Notes under the pieces: model-generated
The model's database searches: none
Told to the model about the DNA's origin: nothing
The model's input: the letters and a program-made list of their open reading frames with translations, nothing else
NCBI GenBank assembly: GCA_002319885.1
Contig: DCFT01000079.1
Location: 1-64,000, forward strand
DNA: 64,000 nt
Direction of reading: 5' to 3'
Source: Bacteroidales bacterium UBA1797
GTDB taxonomy: Bacteria > Bacteroidota > Bacteroidia > Bacteroidales > VadinHA17
Part shown: piece after piece, positions 44,333 to 52,962 of the stretch
How positions within the stretch are numbered: the first letter of the stretch is position 1
How the letters are laid out: each line of letters starts with the position of its first letter
Translations under genes and position numbers: made by a program

Positions 44333-45826
44333 TTAGAATATTCCTTCAGAAATATGAAAATATACTTCATTCCATCTTAATTCATTCCGTAAAGATGTAA
44401 GCTCGCATTTTTCATCTATAAGGATATATTCTATTCCCATCATTTCTGCAAAATCCTCAAGATATTCAGAATCAATTGCTGTACTGAATCCGGTATGATG
44501 AGCACCCCCTGCCAGTATCCAGGCAGCTGCACCTCTTTTCAGATCAGGCAATGGTTTCCATAGAACACTTGCCACGGGAAGATTTGGCATATCGGGACAT
44601 TTAACGACTTCTACCTTGTTAACTATCATTCTGAACCTGTTTCCAAGATCGATAACAGAAACATTTATTGCATTTCCCGGGGCTGTTTTAAATACAAGCC
44701 TTGCCGGATCCTCTTTCCCTCCGATAGAGAGGGGATGAATTTCAACAGTAGGTTTAGCCAGGGCAATCGTTGGGCAAACCTCAAGCATATGTGCTCCAAG
44801 AACTCTCATGCCTTTCGGATCGAAATGATATGTGTAATCTTCCATAAAAGAAGTCCCACCTTGAAGACCCATTGACATAACTTTCATTGAGCGTACCAGA
44901 GCAGCAGTTTTCCAGTCACCTTCAGCACCGAATCCGTACCCTTTAGCCATTAATCGCTGTACTGCAAGTCCGGGTAACTGCTTAAGTCCATAAAGATCTT
45001 CAAATGTTGTAGTAAAAGCTTTAAAGTTTCCTGCATTCAGGAAGGCTTCCATTCCCAGCTCAATTCTGGCGGCTTCTTTCAGGGTATCAGAAGAGGCAAC
45101 AGCTTTGGTCAGATTATATTCGTCTCCATACTCTGCTATTAGTTTTTTAATTGCCGTAGGAGATATTTCGTTCACAGATTTTACGAGATCTCCTATTCCG
45201 AATCCGTAAACCGAATAACCCATTTTTATCTGGGCACTTACCTTGTTCCCTTCAGTGACAGCCACATCGCGCATATTATCTCCAAATCTGGCGACTTTCA
45301 TTGATAGGGCATCGTTGTACGCTGCTGCCGCTCTAATCCAAACTGCAATCCTGTCGATAGCCTCGGGATCCTCGAAGTGGCCAACAACCACTTTTCTGTG
45401 CAGTCTCATCCTGGTATTGATAAACCCGAATTCCCTGTCACCATGTGCAGACTGGTTCAGGTTCATGAAATTCATGTCGATCGATTCCCATGGGATATCC
45501 CTGTTAAGCTGGGTATGAAAATGAAGAAAAGGCTTGTTAAGAATGGACAAGCTTCTTATCCACATTTTGGCAGGCGAAAATGTATGCATCCAGGTTATAA
45601 GTCCTATGCAGTTTTTTGAGTTATTTGCCTCGGTACAAAGTTCAGTAATTGAATCAGGCGTTGTGAGGACAGGTTTAAAAACCACCTTTTGCATTATTTT
45701 TGGTGATTTGTCAAGTGACGAGGCTATTTTTGCAGAATCAAAAGCTACCTGCTTAAGGGTCTCCGGACCATAAAGATGCTGAGTACCCGTCACAAACCAG
45801 ACTTCCAAAATATTTTTAGTCTCCAT
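44333..45826 (-). CDS. araA: L-arabinose isomerase
   Basis: About 497 residues from the ATG at 45824-45826 (METKNILEVWFVTGTQHLYG); an ATG eight codons upstream exists but adds an atypical extension. Conserved AraA blocks: WMHTFSPAKMWI, the metal-binding Glu residues around GFGAEGDWKTAA and FMEDYTYHFD, then HMLEVCPTIA and GGAHHTGFS with the metal-binding His residues. It converts L-arabinose to L-ribulose in the cytoplasm with Mn2+. It is second in the ara operon, 44 bases after the Na+ symporter and just before araR. Confidence 0.95.
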   Translation of the reverse strand: METKNILEVWFVTGTQHLYGPETLKQVAFDSAKIASSLDKSPKIMQKVVFKPVLTTPDSITELCTEANNSKNCIGLITWMHTFSPAKMWIRSLSILNKPFLHFHTQLNRDIPWESIDMNFMNLNQSAHGDREFGFINTRMRLHRKVVVGHFEDPEAIDRIAVWIRAAAAYNDALSMKVARFGDNMRDVAVTEGNKVSAQIKMGYSVYGFGIGDLVKSVNEISPTAIKKLIAEYGDEYNLTKAVASSDTLKEAARIELGMEAFLNAGNFKAFTTTFEDLYGLKQLPGLAVQRLMAKGYGFGAEGDWKTAALVRSMKVMSMGLQGGTSFMEDYTYHFDPKGMRVLGAHMLEVCPTIALAKPTVEIHPLSIGGKEDPARLVFKTAPGNAINVSVIDLGNRFRMIVNKVEVVKCPDMPNLPVASVLWKPLPDLKRGAAAWILAGGAHHTGFSTAIDSEYLEDFAEMMGIEYILIDEKCELTSLRNELRWNEVYFHISEGIF

Positions 45827-45870
45827 AATTTCTAAAACAGATAAATTCATAAAACTTAAAACCCTGAATA

Positions 45871-47523
45871 CTACCAGAAATAAGCATAAAAGGCTACTAT
45901 TACTATAATTATAAGTCCTGAGAATAGAAGATCCCAGTTATTCCAGCTCGCTCTGGTGATGGCTTTCTGTTCTGCAGTTGCCGATCCGAAATATAATCCC
46001 TTGATTGCTACCTGATCGGGTTTTGCTGTGCTAAAGCTTGTCACAATCATTATTAAAATTACAAGGAAGAAGAGGGCTATTTCATAATGAAGCCAGTTTG
46101 GAGCAAGAAATACTTTATAAATCAAACTATCGTGACCAATTCCTGATCCAAATACCTTGAGAGCAAGACGTGTCATACCAAGGGTAAAGCCCGAGATTAG
46201 TCCTACAAGACCAGCCATAGGAGTAGTCTTTTTTGAAGCAACTCCTAACAAAAATACGGCTGCAATGCCGGGTGCAAGAAGTGATTGTACATCCTGAAGA
46301 TAGGCATATAGTACTTTACCAAGCCCTTTCATAACCGGAATCCATAAAATTCCCAGAACTACAACAACAACTGTTGCAATCCGGCCAACTCTTACGAGCT
46401 CTTTTTCAGGAGCCTTAGGTTTGAATTTTAAATAAAAATCAACAGTGAAAAGTGTGGCAGATGAGTTGAATAAAGATGCAAGAGAACTCATTAAAGCTGC
46501 AAGGATCCCTCCGACTACCAATCCTTTAAATCCCAAAGGGAGCAATTCTTTCACAAGTATTGAAAATGCCGCGTCAGAACTTGTAAGATTGATCATGCCC
46601 TTTGCATTAAGAGAATAAGCTATCATACCCGGGATAAGAAAAATGAACACCGGAGTTAGTTTAAAAGCAGCTCCCAAAATAGCACCACGACGCGATTCTT
46701 GCTGATTGCGTCCTGAAAGGACCCTTTGAACAATAAACTGATCGGTACACCAGTACCAGAATCCAATAATTGCAGAACCAAGGATTACCCCCGTCCAGGG
46801 ATATTCAGGGTCACTAGCCGATCGCATTAATTGGGTCATTGTATTTCCGGCAGAATTCACGGGCACAGCCCTGCAAATAGTCATCATTTCATGCCAGCCT
46901 CCGAGTTTTATAAGCCCTATAACCAGTACTGCCAGCGAACCTATAAGCAGAATTGGAGTCTGCAGTACCGAAGTCCATAAGACAGCTTTCATCCCTCCGA
47001 GGGTAGTATAAATTCCAGTTAATACAACCAAACCTACAGCGCTTATCCAGAAAAAATCTATACCAAACATCGATTCAATTCCAAAAACCTGTTTGAATAC
47101 AATTCCTCCTGCATAGACTGTTACAGCTACTTTTGTAAAAACATAGCTTACCAGTGAGATTATTGATAAAACACTTCTGGACCCTTTATTATAACGTTTT
47201 TCAAGAAATTCCGGCATTGTAAATACTCCGCTCCTGGCATAAAAAGGGACAAAAAACCAACCCAGGATCAGTATGATCCAGCCATGCATCTCCCAGTGAG
47301 CCATTGCCATACCACTTGAAGCACCTGCCCCAGCCAACCCAACCAGGTGTTCTGAGCCGATGTTGGATGCAAAAATTGATGATCCTATTGCAAGCCATGT
47401 CGCATCACGTCCGGCCAGGAAGTAGTCAGTTGAGGTTTCATCTTTTTGTCTGACTACCCAGATAATTATACCTATCAGTCCCAGGCAAAAGATTCCCAGT
47501 ACGATCCAATCTAATGTTCCCAT
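45871..47523 (-). CDS. Sodium:solute symporter (SSS family), probable L-arabinose importer
   Basis: A 550-residue membrane protein with about fourteen helices. DYFLAGRDATWLAIGSSIFASNIGSEHLVGLAGAG (in part) is the SGLT-type first helix pair, and the GVILGSAIIGFWYWCTDQFIVQRVLSG block with Gln and Arg is diagnostic of sugar SSS transporters. Na+-site residues are in the helix 8 segment SLASLFNSSATLFTVDFY. It is the first gene of the ara operon, so L-arabinose is the most probable cargo; related proteins carry glucose, galactose or xylose. The promoter candidate lies about 120 bases upstream. Confidence 0.88.
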   Translation of the reverse strand: MGTLDWIVLGIFCLGLIGIIIWVVRQKDETSTDYFLAGRDATWLAIGSSIFASNIGSEHLVGLAGAGASSGMAMAHWEMHGWIILILGWFFVPFYARSGVFTMPEFLEKRYNKGSRSVLSIISLVSYVFTKVAVTVYAGGIVFKQVFGIESMFGIDFFWISAVGLVVLTGIYTTLGGMKAVLWTSVLQTPILLIGSLAVLVIGLIKLGGWHEMMTICRAVPVNSAGNTMTQLMRSASDPEYPWTGVILGSAIIGFWYWCTDQFIVQRVLSGRNQQESRRGAILGAAFKLTPVFIFLIPGMIAYSLNAKGMINLTSSDAAFSILVKELLPLGFKGLVVGGILAALMSSLASLFNSSATLFTVDFYLKFKPKAPEKELVRVGRIATVVVVVLGILWIPVMKGLGKVLYAYLQDVQSLLAPGIAAVFLLGVASKKTTPMAGLVGLISGFTLGMTRLALKVFGSGIGHDSLIYKVFLAPNWLHYEIALFFLVILIMIVTSFSTAKPDQVAIKGLYFGSATAEQKAITRASWNNWDLLFSGLIIIVIVAFYAYFW

Positions 47524-47609
47524 AATAAGTACTTTTTGATAATATTAATAACCAGGTTTTATAAAAAATATAAGTAAGTTCTGATCAGGAAGAATATATT
47601 GTAATCTTA

Positions 47610-47640
47610 GAGAACCTTTTTGAGTTTTTGAAATGTTCTC
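47610..47640. promoter_or_regulatory. GAGAAC/GTTCTC inverted repeat in the ara leader
   Basis: GAGAAC (47610-47615) and GTTCTC (47635-47640), 19 bases apart, immediately downstream of the -7 box on the minus strand, with T/A-runs between. This position fits a repressor site such as AraR, or a leader hairpin. Inferred only from symmetry and position. Confidence 0.35.
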
Positions 47641-47642
47641 AA

Positions 47643-47672
47643 CAAATTTATGAAATTAAATTTAAATGTAAA
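47643..47672 (-). promoter_or_regulatory. Predicted promoter of the ara operon
   Basis: On the minus strand TAAATTTG (47643-47650) is an exact -7 box; TTTA (47669-47672), one mismatch from TTTG, lies 18 bases upstream. The leader to the symporter ATG would be about 110 bases. Confidence 0.5.
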
Positions 47673-47718
47673 GAATACACTTAAAAAATAATTGAGCTCA
47701 AAAAAAAATAATTCCAGG

Positions 47719-47905
47719 GGTTATATCCCACTGAAGTTATTGTGTTCAGAGTTACTCCTGCTCTTCAAAAATATTCTGTTTAGAAATATTAATCGACGTC
47801 TGCTGTTGATGAAGGATATCCCTCTGAAGTATTTGGTTCAAAGATATAAGGTCACATGTACCGCAGAGAAGGGATATCCCCCTGAAGGAGGATTAATATT
47901 GTTAT
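47719..47905. repeat. Three degenerate repeats upstream of the ara operon
   Basis: Three related units: TTATATCCCACTGAAG (from about 47720), GATATCCCTCTGAAG (from about 47815) and GATATCCCCCTGAAG (from about 47873), each followed after a variable spacer by GTTCAGAGTTA, GTTCAAAGATA or GCTTAGAGTAA. Units two and three also form an inverted repeat (47814-47826 with 47864-47879) because GGATATCC is self-complementary. This accounts for most of the 419-base gap; no gene is seen. Confidence 0.5.
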
Positions 47906-47942
47906 GCTTAGAGTAATTAAGGCTAATTTGAGAAAGCTTAAC

Positions 47943-48755
47943 CTAATTAGAGACTGGTTCTGACTTCCATTCTTCGAGTGAGGATTTGATAAAATCGATG
48001 ATCCTCTGATTTTCCTCTTTACCGTTACCGGTAATCTTCAATGGCTCACCAAACTTAATATATATTTGTTTCCGGTGATCAAGCGGACCAAGTTCTTTAA
48101 TCAGTTTCCCATTACCCCAGAAATCTGTTTTTAAAGCTATGGGAATAACGTCAACATGTGCTTTTTTCGCCAGTTTTACGCCGAGGGAATTGAACTCCTC
48201 AGGCTTAAACTCAACACTTCTTGTGCTCTGAGGAAAAATTACTATTGAAATTCCTTTCTTCAGCAGCTCTGTGCCACCTTCCATAACTGCTTCAAGATCT
48301 TTCCTCGGATCAGTTCTTCCAACTACAATAGGATTCCGCGACCTCATAACATCACCGAAAAGCGGATGTTTTACCAGACTCTCTTTTACGACGAAGGTCA
48401 ACTCCTTGTGCGGGCCGATAATAGATGGTAAAATCATGGTTTCAAGCGTGCTCATGTGATTACTGATGAAGAGAACGGAACCAGGTGACCGGGTAATATT
48501 TCCCATGCCCGTAATATGGAATATTCCGCCTGCATTTTCGATGAACCTTAGAATTTCAAATGAAGAATCGGTCCATGCTTTTGTATCATATACTTTCCTA
48601 ATGGCTTCTTTCCTTGTTCGAAGAACAATAGAAGCATATTTGAATGTAAAGTAAATCCTGCTATCAATGAGTGATTTTTCAAAGATAGACAGAGTCTCCT
48701 TACGGGGAGAATGATAAGTATCCGATTCAAAATAACCTTTATACATTGTGATCAT
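47943..48755 (-). CDS. PlsC-like lysophospholipid acyltransferase with altered motifs
   Basis: A 270-residue protein of the 1-acylglycerol-3-phosphate acyltransferase fold. The catalytic block normally N-H-x4-D reads NHMSTLE, so Asp is replaced by Glu (HX4E), and the block normally FPEGTR reads FPQSTR. Block IV (IPIALKT) is conserved. There is no clear transmembrane helix at the N-terminus; the protein is probably peripheral on the inner membrane. It may acylate lysophospholipid, or another lipid such as an ornithine or glycine lipid; the altered motif argues against a standard PlsC. It reads in the same direction as the patatin-like gene 322 bases upstream, a hint of lipid remodelling. Confidence 0.75.
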   Translation of the reverse strand: MITMYKGYFESDTYHSPRKETLSIFEKSLIDSRIYFTFKYASIVLRTRKEAIRKVYDTKAWTDSSFEILRFIENAGGIFHITGMGNITRSPGSVLFISNHMSTLETMILPSIIGPHKELTFVVKESLVKHPLFGDVMRSRNPIVVGRTDPRKDLEAVMEGGTELLKKGISIVIFPQSTRSVEFKPEEFNSLGVKLAKKAHVDVIPIALKTDFWGNGKLIKELGPLDHRKQIYIKFGEPLKITGNGKEENQRIIDFIKSSLEEWKSEPVSN

Positions 48756-49077
48756 AGAAGAAGCTAATTTTCAATTCCAAAAAGAGTACAGTGTTTAAGA
48801 TGGTGATGTAAAGTTAATCTCATTTTCAATATTTAAAAACTATGGAGCTTCCGGAATTTACCCGTTAATGATTTAGATTATCAAATTTTAATGCATGTTC
48901 GGTTTACAAACCTATCATTTAAAATAAGTGTGTTTAACAGGCAGATGTGTATGCCTGAGGTTAAACCGGATTTATACGGAGGAGTTATTGGTTCATCGGA
49001 TATCATTACTCCATCGGATATAAATTATGATGGCTGCCAGATCACCTGTGAACTTGTAGGGTCAGAAATAATTGAAA
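48756..49077. other. Gap between patatin-like and acyltransferase genes
   Basis: 322 A/T-rich bases. TAGGTTTG at 48907-48914 on the minus strand fits a -7 box for the acyltransferase gene but lacks a matching -33. A plus-strand frame from 48891 runs into the patatin 3' end and is not considered a gene. No hairpin or repeat copy was recognised. Confidence 0.4.
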
Positions 49078-50145
49078 CTAATCTTTCTTTATCATATTAT
49101 AAAGCAGATAATCGCCCAGCGGAACCGGATTATGTGTTTTTGCCCATTGCCTCGTGAGAATATATTGCTCCTTCAGATTCTCAAAATTAAACATAAGAAA
49201 ATCATTTTTAAAGTCAGGAATCCATACGTAGCTCAAATTGATCATTTCAGGAGCTTCTTCGGAGAAAGCCATAAGTCTTTTCATTAATCCTTTCTGCAGG
49301 ATATTATCGAGTGAAATACCCAGCTTATCGAATCTTCCTTTGTCATCAATTCCTAATCCTTTTAATTCTTCACTTACTTCAGGAATACTATCGCTTTTTC
49401 TGCTGATAATATAAACTTTTGCCACCCCTTTTCCTCTGAATTTTTCAAATTCAAGCAATGCCCGATAGGGAAGGTGATCATCACCAACGCCACCGTCGAT
49501 ATATTCAACATCGGGTATTGTTTTAACATTTCTTATTCTGCAAGGCGGGAATGCTATAGGGAATGAAGATGATGCCATCATAATATCAACAAGGCTCAAT
49601 GTAGTGTCGGTCTCTGTATTTATTTTACGGCTGCACATCCTGTAAACTTCTTTCTTAAGGTCAAGGTCTTTAAGGTGCGTGAAGGAGATTGCTGTCATAA
49701 TAGGAAGATCTCCAATCTGGTGATAACCAAGTTTCCCTTCAACGATACGGGTAAAGAGGTTTCTTGCCGGTTGTGTGTTAACGGGAAGCTTTTTTTCCCC
49801 ACTCTGAATATAAATATCGCTGTTTTTCAGATTATAAAGTATTTCCTTATACTCTGCCCAGGTAATTCTTCCATCCAAAATGCCATTAAGCATAACAGCA
49901 TTAAGTGAACCTGAACTGACTCCTGAAATGAAAACAACATCTTTCAATAATCCGCGATCATAAAGTTCTTCAAGTAATCCAGCTTCCTGCGGAATCCTGG
50001 CAGCCGCTCCAGTCATTATTATTGCAGTACCCGATCTTGAAGATAGTGCAGGTTCGGTTTTCAAATCTTTACGCCCTCCCGAAATCAGGAAAAGAGAAAC
50101 AAAAAACGTCGAAATAATCACAGTAAATATCTTAAGCTTTCTCAT
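49078..50145 (-). CDS. Patatin-like phospholipase family protein, exported, atypical oxyanion loop
   Basis: A 355-residue protein with an N-terminal hydrophobic signal (residues about 5-24, ending near SGGRKD). The nucleophile elbow GVSSGS (Ser in G-x-S-x-G) and the dyad Asp in YIDGGVGDD are present. The usual glycine-rich oxyanion loop (GGGxRG) reads MTGAAARIP, with only one Gly, so catalysis may differ or be lost. Patatins deacylate phospholipids or galactolipids; here the export signal points to the periplasm or surface. It has its own promoter candidate and lies upstream of the PlsC-like gene in the same direction. Confidence 0.75.
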   Translation of the reverse strand: MRKLKIFTVIISTFFVSLFLISGGRKDLKTEPALSSRSGTAIIMTGAAARIPQEAGLLEELYDRGLLKDVVFISGVSSGSLNAVMLNGILDGRITWAEYKEILYNLKNSDIYIQSGEKKLPVNTQPARNLFTRIVEGKLGYHQIGDLPIMTAISFTHLKDLDLKKEVYRMCSRKINTETDTTLSLVDIMMASSSFPIAFPPCRIRNVKTIPDVEYIDGGVGDDHLPYRALLEFEKFRGKGVAKVYIISRKSDSIPEVSEELKGLGIDDKGRFDKLGISLDNILQKGLMKRLMAFSEEAPEMINLSYVWIPDFKNDFLMFNFENLKEQYILTRQWAKTHNPVPLGDYLLYNMIKKD

Positions 50146-50224
50146 TTCAGAAAAGAATTCATTTTTTACTTTTTATTGTAAGAAAAAACTGTGTTCTAAA
50201 TAATTATTATGAATAATTTATCCT

Positions 50225-50256
50225 CAAATTTATAAAAACTACTTTTTTAAGTCAAG
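50225..50256 (-). promoter_or_regulatory. Predicted promoter of the patatin-like gene
   Basis: On the minus strand TAAATTTG (50225-50232) is an exact -7 box, with CTTG (50253-50256, one mismatch to TTTG) 20 bases upstream; leader about 73 bases. Confidence 0.5.
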
Positions 50257-50379
50257 TCATATTAACAGAAACAGTTTTCAGCTTAACAAATTCTGTCAGG
50301 GTCATTAAGAATAAAGCAGAAAAGAATTCTTCTTTTACTTAAAGAACTATGAATAGAAATTATCTTTCTGCAACTGTCT

Positions 50380-51633
50380 TTACAATTTCAATAATGGCAG
50401 AATAATGAGAGTCAGCGATAACCCTGTCAGAATTATTACAGCGCTCCAGCCGATGATATTCTGTGATAAATTGTTTACATAGGTACCCATGATCTTTTTA
50501 TTGTTTATCAGCAGTATCATACTGACAAGAACGACAGGCAAAAGTATCCCATTTAAAACCTGTGACCACACAGAGATCTCAATAAGCGGGGCATTTGGTA
50601 TCAGAATAATAAGTGCAGAAATAATCAGGATCCCTGTATAGAGAGTATAAAACTCCTTGGCTTCGTCCCATTTCTTATCGATACCGGCTTCGAAACCAAA
50701 TGCTTCGCAAATATAAAAAGCCGTAGCCAGAGGTAATATAGTTGCCGAAAAGACAGAAGCCACAAACAGACCGAATGCAAATACCTGGGAGGCCAGTGCC
50801 CCGGCAAAAGGTTTAAGCGCAAGTGCCGCATCCTTTGCTTCATTTATCTGAATTCCGTTAGGGTGTAATGTTGCACCGCATGCTACCATAATAAAGAAAG
50901 CGACTACTATTGTTGCTACGCATCCTACTGTTATATCAACCAGGGTATACTTGTAATGTTTCATTTTCAGACCCTTCTCAATTACAGTTGATTGCATATA
51001 AAACTGCATCCATGGCGCAATCGTTGTTCCGACGAGAGCAATAACCATTGCCAGGCTATTGGTATTCATTGCGAGTTGGGGATGTATTATTGAAGAACCT
51101 ATTTCGCTCCACTGTGGGTGGCTCATCAATGCTGAAACCACATAAGTTAGCAATGAAATACTGAATATCAGGAAGATACGTTCCACAATCTTGTATGTTC
51201 CTTTAACAACCACAAACCACACTATTATAGCAACCAGAGGAACTGAAATATATTTGCTGACACCAAAAATCTCCATACTTCCTGCAACACCAGCCAATTC
51301 GGTAGTTGTATTACCTATATTTGAAACCAATAATCCTATGAAAATAAAAAAGGTGATCTTTAATCCTGCATTTTCCCTGATCAGGTCTGAAAGGCCCTTC
51401 CCTGTCACTATACCCATACGCGCGTTCATCTCCTGAATAACCAGCAAAACAATGAATGAAGGAATCAGCGTCCATATCAGACCATAACCATACGTTGCCC
51501 CTGCTACTGAGTATACAGCAATACCGCCGGCATCATTATCCACGCTGCCGGTAATTATTCCGGGACCAAGGATTGCAAAAAAGATTGCGGCCTGTTTAAG
51601 AAGCTTTTTTACGTTGAATGTTGACTCTGCCAT
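50380..51633 (-). CDS. NRAMP/SLC11-related divalent metal transporter with altered metal motifs
   Basis: A 417-residue protein with about eleven helices. GPGIITGSVDNDAGG (residues 23-37) aligns with helix 1 of NRAMP, where canonical D-P-G-N reads D-A-G-G (Asp34 kept, Asn replaced by Gly37). In helix 6, GTTIAPWMQFYMQS (residues 202-215) replaces the canonical A/V-M-P-H core: the metal-coordinating Met is Ala206 and His is Trp208. EMNARMGIVTGKGLSDLIRE is otherwise standard NRAMP. Loss of the soft Met ligand is a feature of the magnesium-transporting NRAMP-related branch, so Mg2+ is a better guess than Mn2+/Fe2+. It directly follows a soluble MgtE-N/CBS protein (11-base gap), which also points to Mg2+. 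Function is inferred from motif comparison by eye. Confidence 0.85.
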   Translation of the reverse strand: MAESTFNVKKLLKQAAIFFAILGPGIITGSVDNDAGGIAVYSVAGATYGYGLIWTLIPSFIVLLVIQEMNARMGIVTGKGLSDLIRENAGLKITFFIFIGLLVSNIGNTTTELAGVAGSMEIFGVSKYISVPLVAIIVWFVVVKGTYKIVERIFLIFSISLLTYVVSALMSHPQWSEIGSSIIHPQLAMNTNSLAMVIALVGTTIAPWMQFYMQSTVIEKGLKMKHYKYTLVDITVGCVATIVVAFFIMVACGATLHPNGIQINEAKDAALALKPFAGALASQVFAFGLFVASVFSATILPLATAFYICEAFGFEAGIDKKWDEAKEFYTLYTGILIISALIILIPNAPLIEISVWSQVLNGILLPVVLVSMILLINNKKIMGTYVNNLSQNIIGWSAVIILTGLSLTLIILPLLKL

Positions 51634-51644
51634 AACACTGACAT

Positions 51645-52919
51645 TTATCTTCTGTTTGTCCTTCTTTTATGTGTCAGATCTTCAATGACATCATCAATTA
51701 CAACCATTCCCTGTAACTGATTTTTCTGATCAACCACCGGTATAGCCAGCATGTTATATTTCGAAACCAATTCAGCAATTGCGCCTACTTTCTGGTCGTC
51801 GAGAAGATGAAGTGGCTCTGATTTCATAATGCTGCTGACACTCATATTGGGTTCTGATACCACCAGATCGCGAAGGTTAAATGATCCGATCAATTCTTCA
51901 TTGGTTTCAATTACAAACATATTATATAGTTCAGCCGACTCGGGCTTTTTTGATCTTAGTTCAACAAGCACTTCTGCTACAGTAGTTGTGGCGCTGAATG
52001 AAAGATAATCGGTTGTCATTATACTTCCAACAAGGTCATCATCATACTCAAGTAGTTCTCTGATCTCCTGTGAAGTTTCCATGTTCATCTCTTTCAGCAA
52101 TATCTCCACCTTGTCGTCTTCCATCTCATCGAGGATATCTGCTGCCTCATCTGCAGGCATCTTTTCAAGCACATCTGCTGCTTTGGCTACGGGAAGGTTT
52201 TCAAGGATATGAATCTGAGCATTTGGTTCAAGTTCCTCAAGAACATCTGCAGCTTTTTCTTCATCAAGCGAAGCGAATACCGACATACTTGATTTCCTGT
52301 CCAGATCCTCCAGTATATCAGCTATATCGGATGGGTGCAGGGTATGAAGTTTAGCATAGCTCTTTGATAACCTGATATTAAGATTTGAATAGTCGATAGC
52401 CTGAACATCATCCCACAGGATAAATTTCGCCGGAATATTTATTTTGAAGATTGAAAGCAATTTCTTGATCGGCAAGGCGATTCCTATCCTTCGCAAAAGT
52501 CCCTCAATCCCTATATCAACAGCTATTGCAAAAGTACCGGCAGGAAGTGTTGCTATCCTCACATCGTTGACTCTTACAAGCTTCCGGCCATTCATATCGA
52601 CTATTTGTTTGTCGAGGATTGTTTCAACAAGCAACAGTCCATTATTCACTTCTTCTGTTGTAAGCTCTTTCAGCTCTGTACAGGTTACACTTATTACTTC
52701 TCTGGCTTTGGTAACCCTGAAACTCTTAAAGGAATAAAACCTTATTTCCTTATTTATTTTAAGTCTGACACCGGTTATAAGCTGCTGGTTCGGGTCGTTG
52801 TTTCCCGAAGGCATAGTGTTAACAAGTAAATCTTTGATTATTCCAATTGCGTCACCATCGGCACCAAAGACTTCTTTTCCGATTATTCCGCTTAAATAAA
52901 ACGTTGTGAGTGATGTCAT
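51645..52919 (-). CDS. Soluble PRC-barrel / MgtE-N / tandem-CBS protein
   Basis: A 424-residue cytoplasmic protein without membrane helices. Two PRC-barrel-like beta domains (about residues 8-95 and 97-175) precede an MgtE-type N domain of short helical repeats (about 193-295, with repeated AADVLEEL, AADVLEKM, AADILDEM motifs) and a CBS pair (about 297-420: GSIMTTDYLSFS and SSIMKSEPLHLLDD). In MgtE channels the N and CBS domains sense cytosolic Mg2+ and close the pore; here the pore domain is absent and the next gene is an NRAMP-related transporter 11 bases downstream. The likely role is a Mg2+-responsive regulatory partner of that transporter. Its start codon is preceded by an exceptionally strong ribosome binding site. 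Confidence 0.85.
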   Translation of the reverse strand: MTSLTTFYLSGIIGKEVFGADGDAIGIIKDLLVNTMPSGNNDPNQQLITGVRLKINKEIRFYSFKSFRVTKAREVISVTCTELKELTTEEVNNGLLLVETILDKQIVDMNGRKLVRVNDVRIATLPAGTFAIAVDIGIEGLLRRIGIALPIKKLLSIFKINIPAKFILWDDVQAIDYSNLNIRLSKSYAKLHTLHPSDIADILEDLDRKSSMSVFASLDEEKAADVLEELEPNAQIHILENLPVAKAADVLEKMPADEAADILDEMEDDKVEILLKEMNMETSQEIRELLEYDDDLVGSIMTTDYLSFSATTTVAEVLVELRSKKPESAELYNMFVIETNEELIGSFNLRDLVVSEPNMSVSSIMKSEPLHLLDDQKVGAIAELVSKYNMLAIPVVDQKNQLQGMVVIDDVIEDLTHKRRTNRR

Positions 52920-52920
52920 G

Positions 52921-52930
52921 TCACCTCCTT
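52921..52930 (-). promoter_or_regulatory. Perfect Shine-Dalgarno sequence, unusual for the phylum
   Basis: On the minus strand AAGGAGGTGA lies one base before the ATG of the MgtE-N/CBS gene, complementary over all ten bases to the usual 16S rRNA 3' end. No other gene start inspected in this window shows such a site, and Bacteroidota generally do not rely on it. It fixes this start codon. Confidence 0.7.
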
Positions 52931-52962
52931 GCTTTAACTGAAAAAGAAGGAAGTAACCTATA

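Noticed and set aside
47692..47916. Plus-strand 74-codon frame in the ara upstream region
   Set aside because: It is made almost wholly of the degenerate GATATCCC/CTGAAG repeats; no protein-like composition or start context.
48891..49157. Plus-strand 88-codon frame (contains GGVIGSSDIITPSD-type sequence)
   Set aside because: It overlaps the 3' end of the well-supported patatin-like gene on the other strand for 80 bases, has no promoter or matching family, and only vaguely resembles secreted repeat domains.
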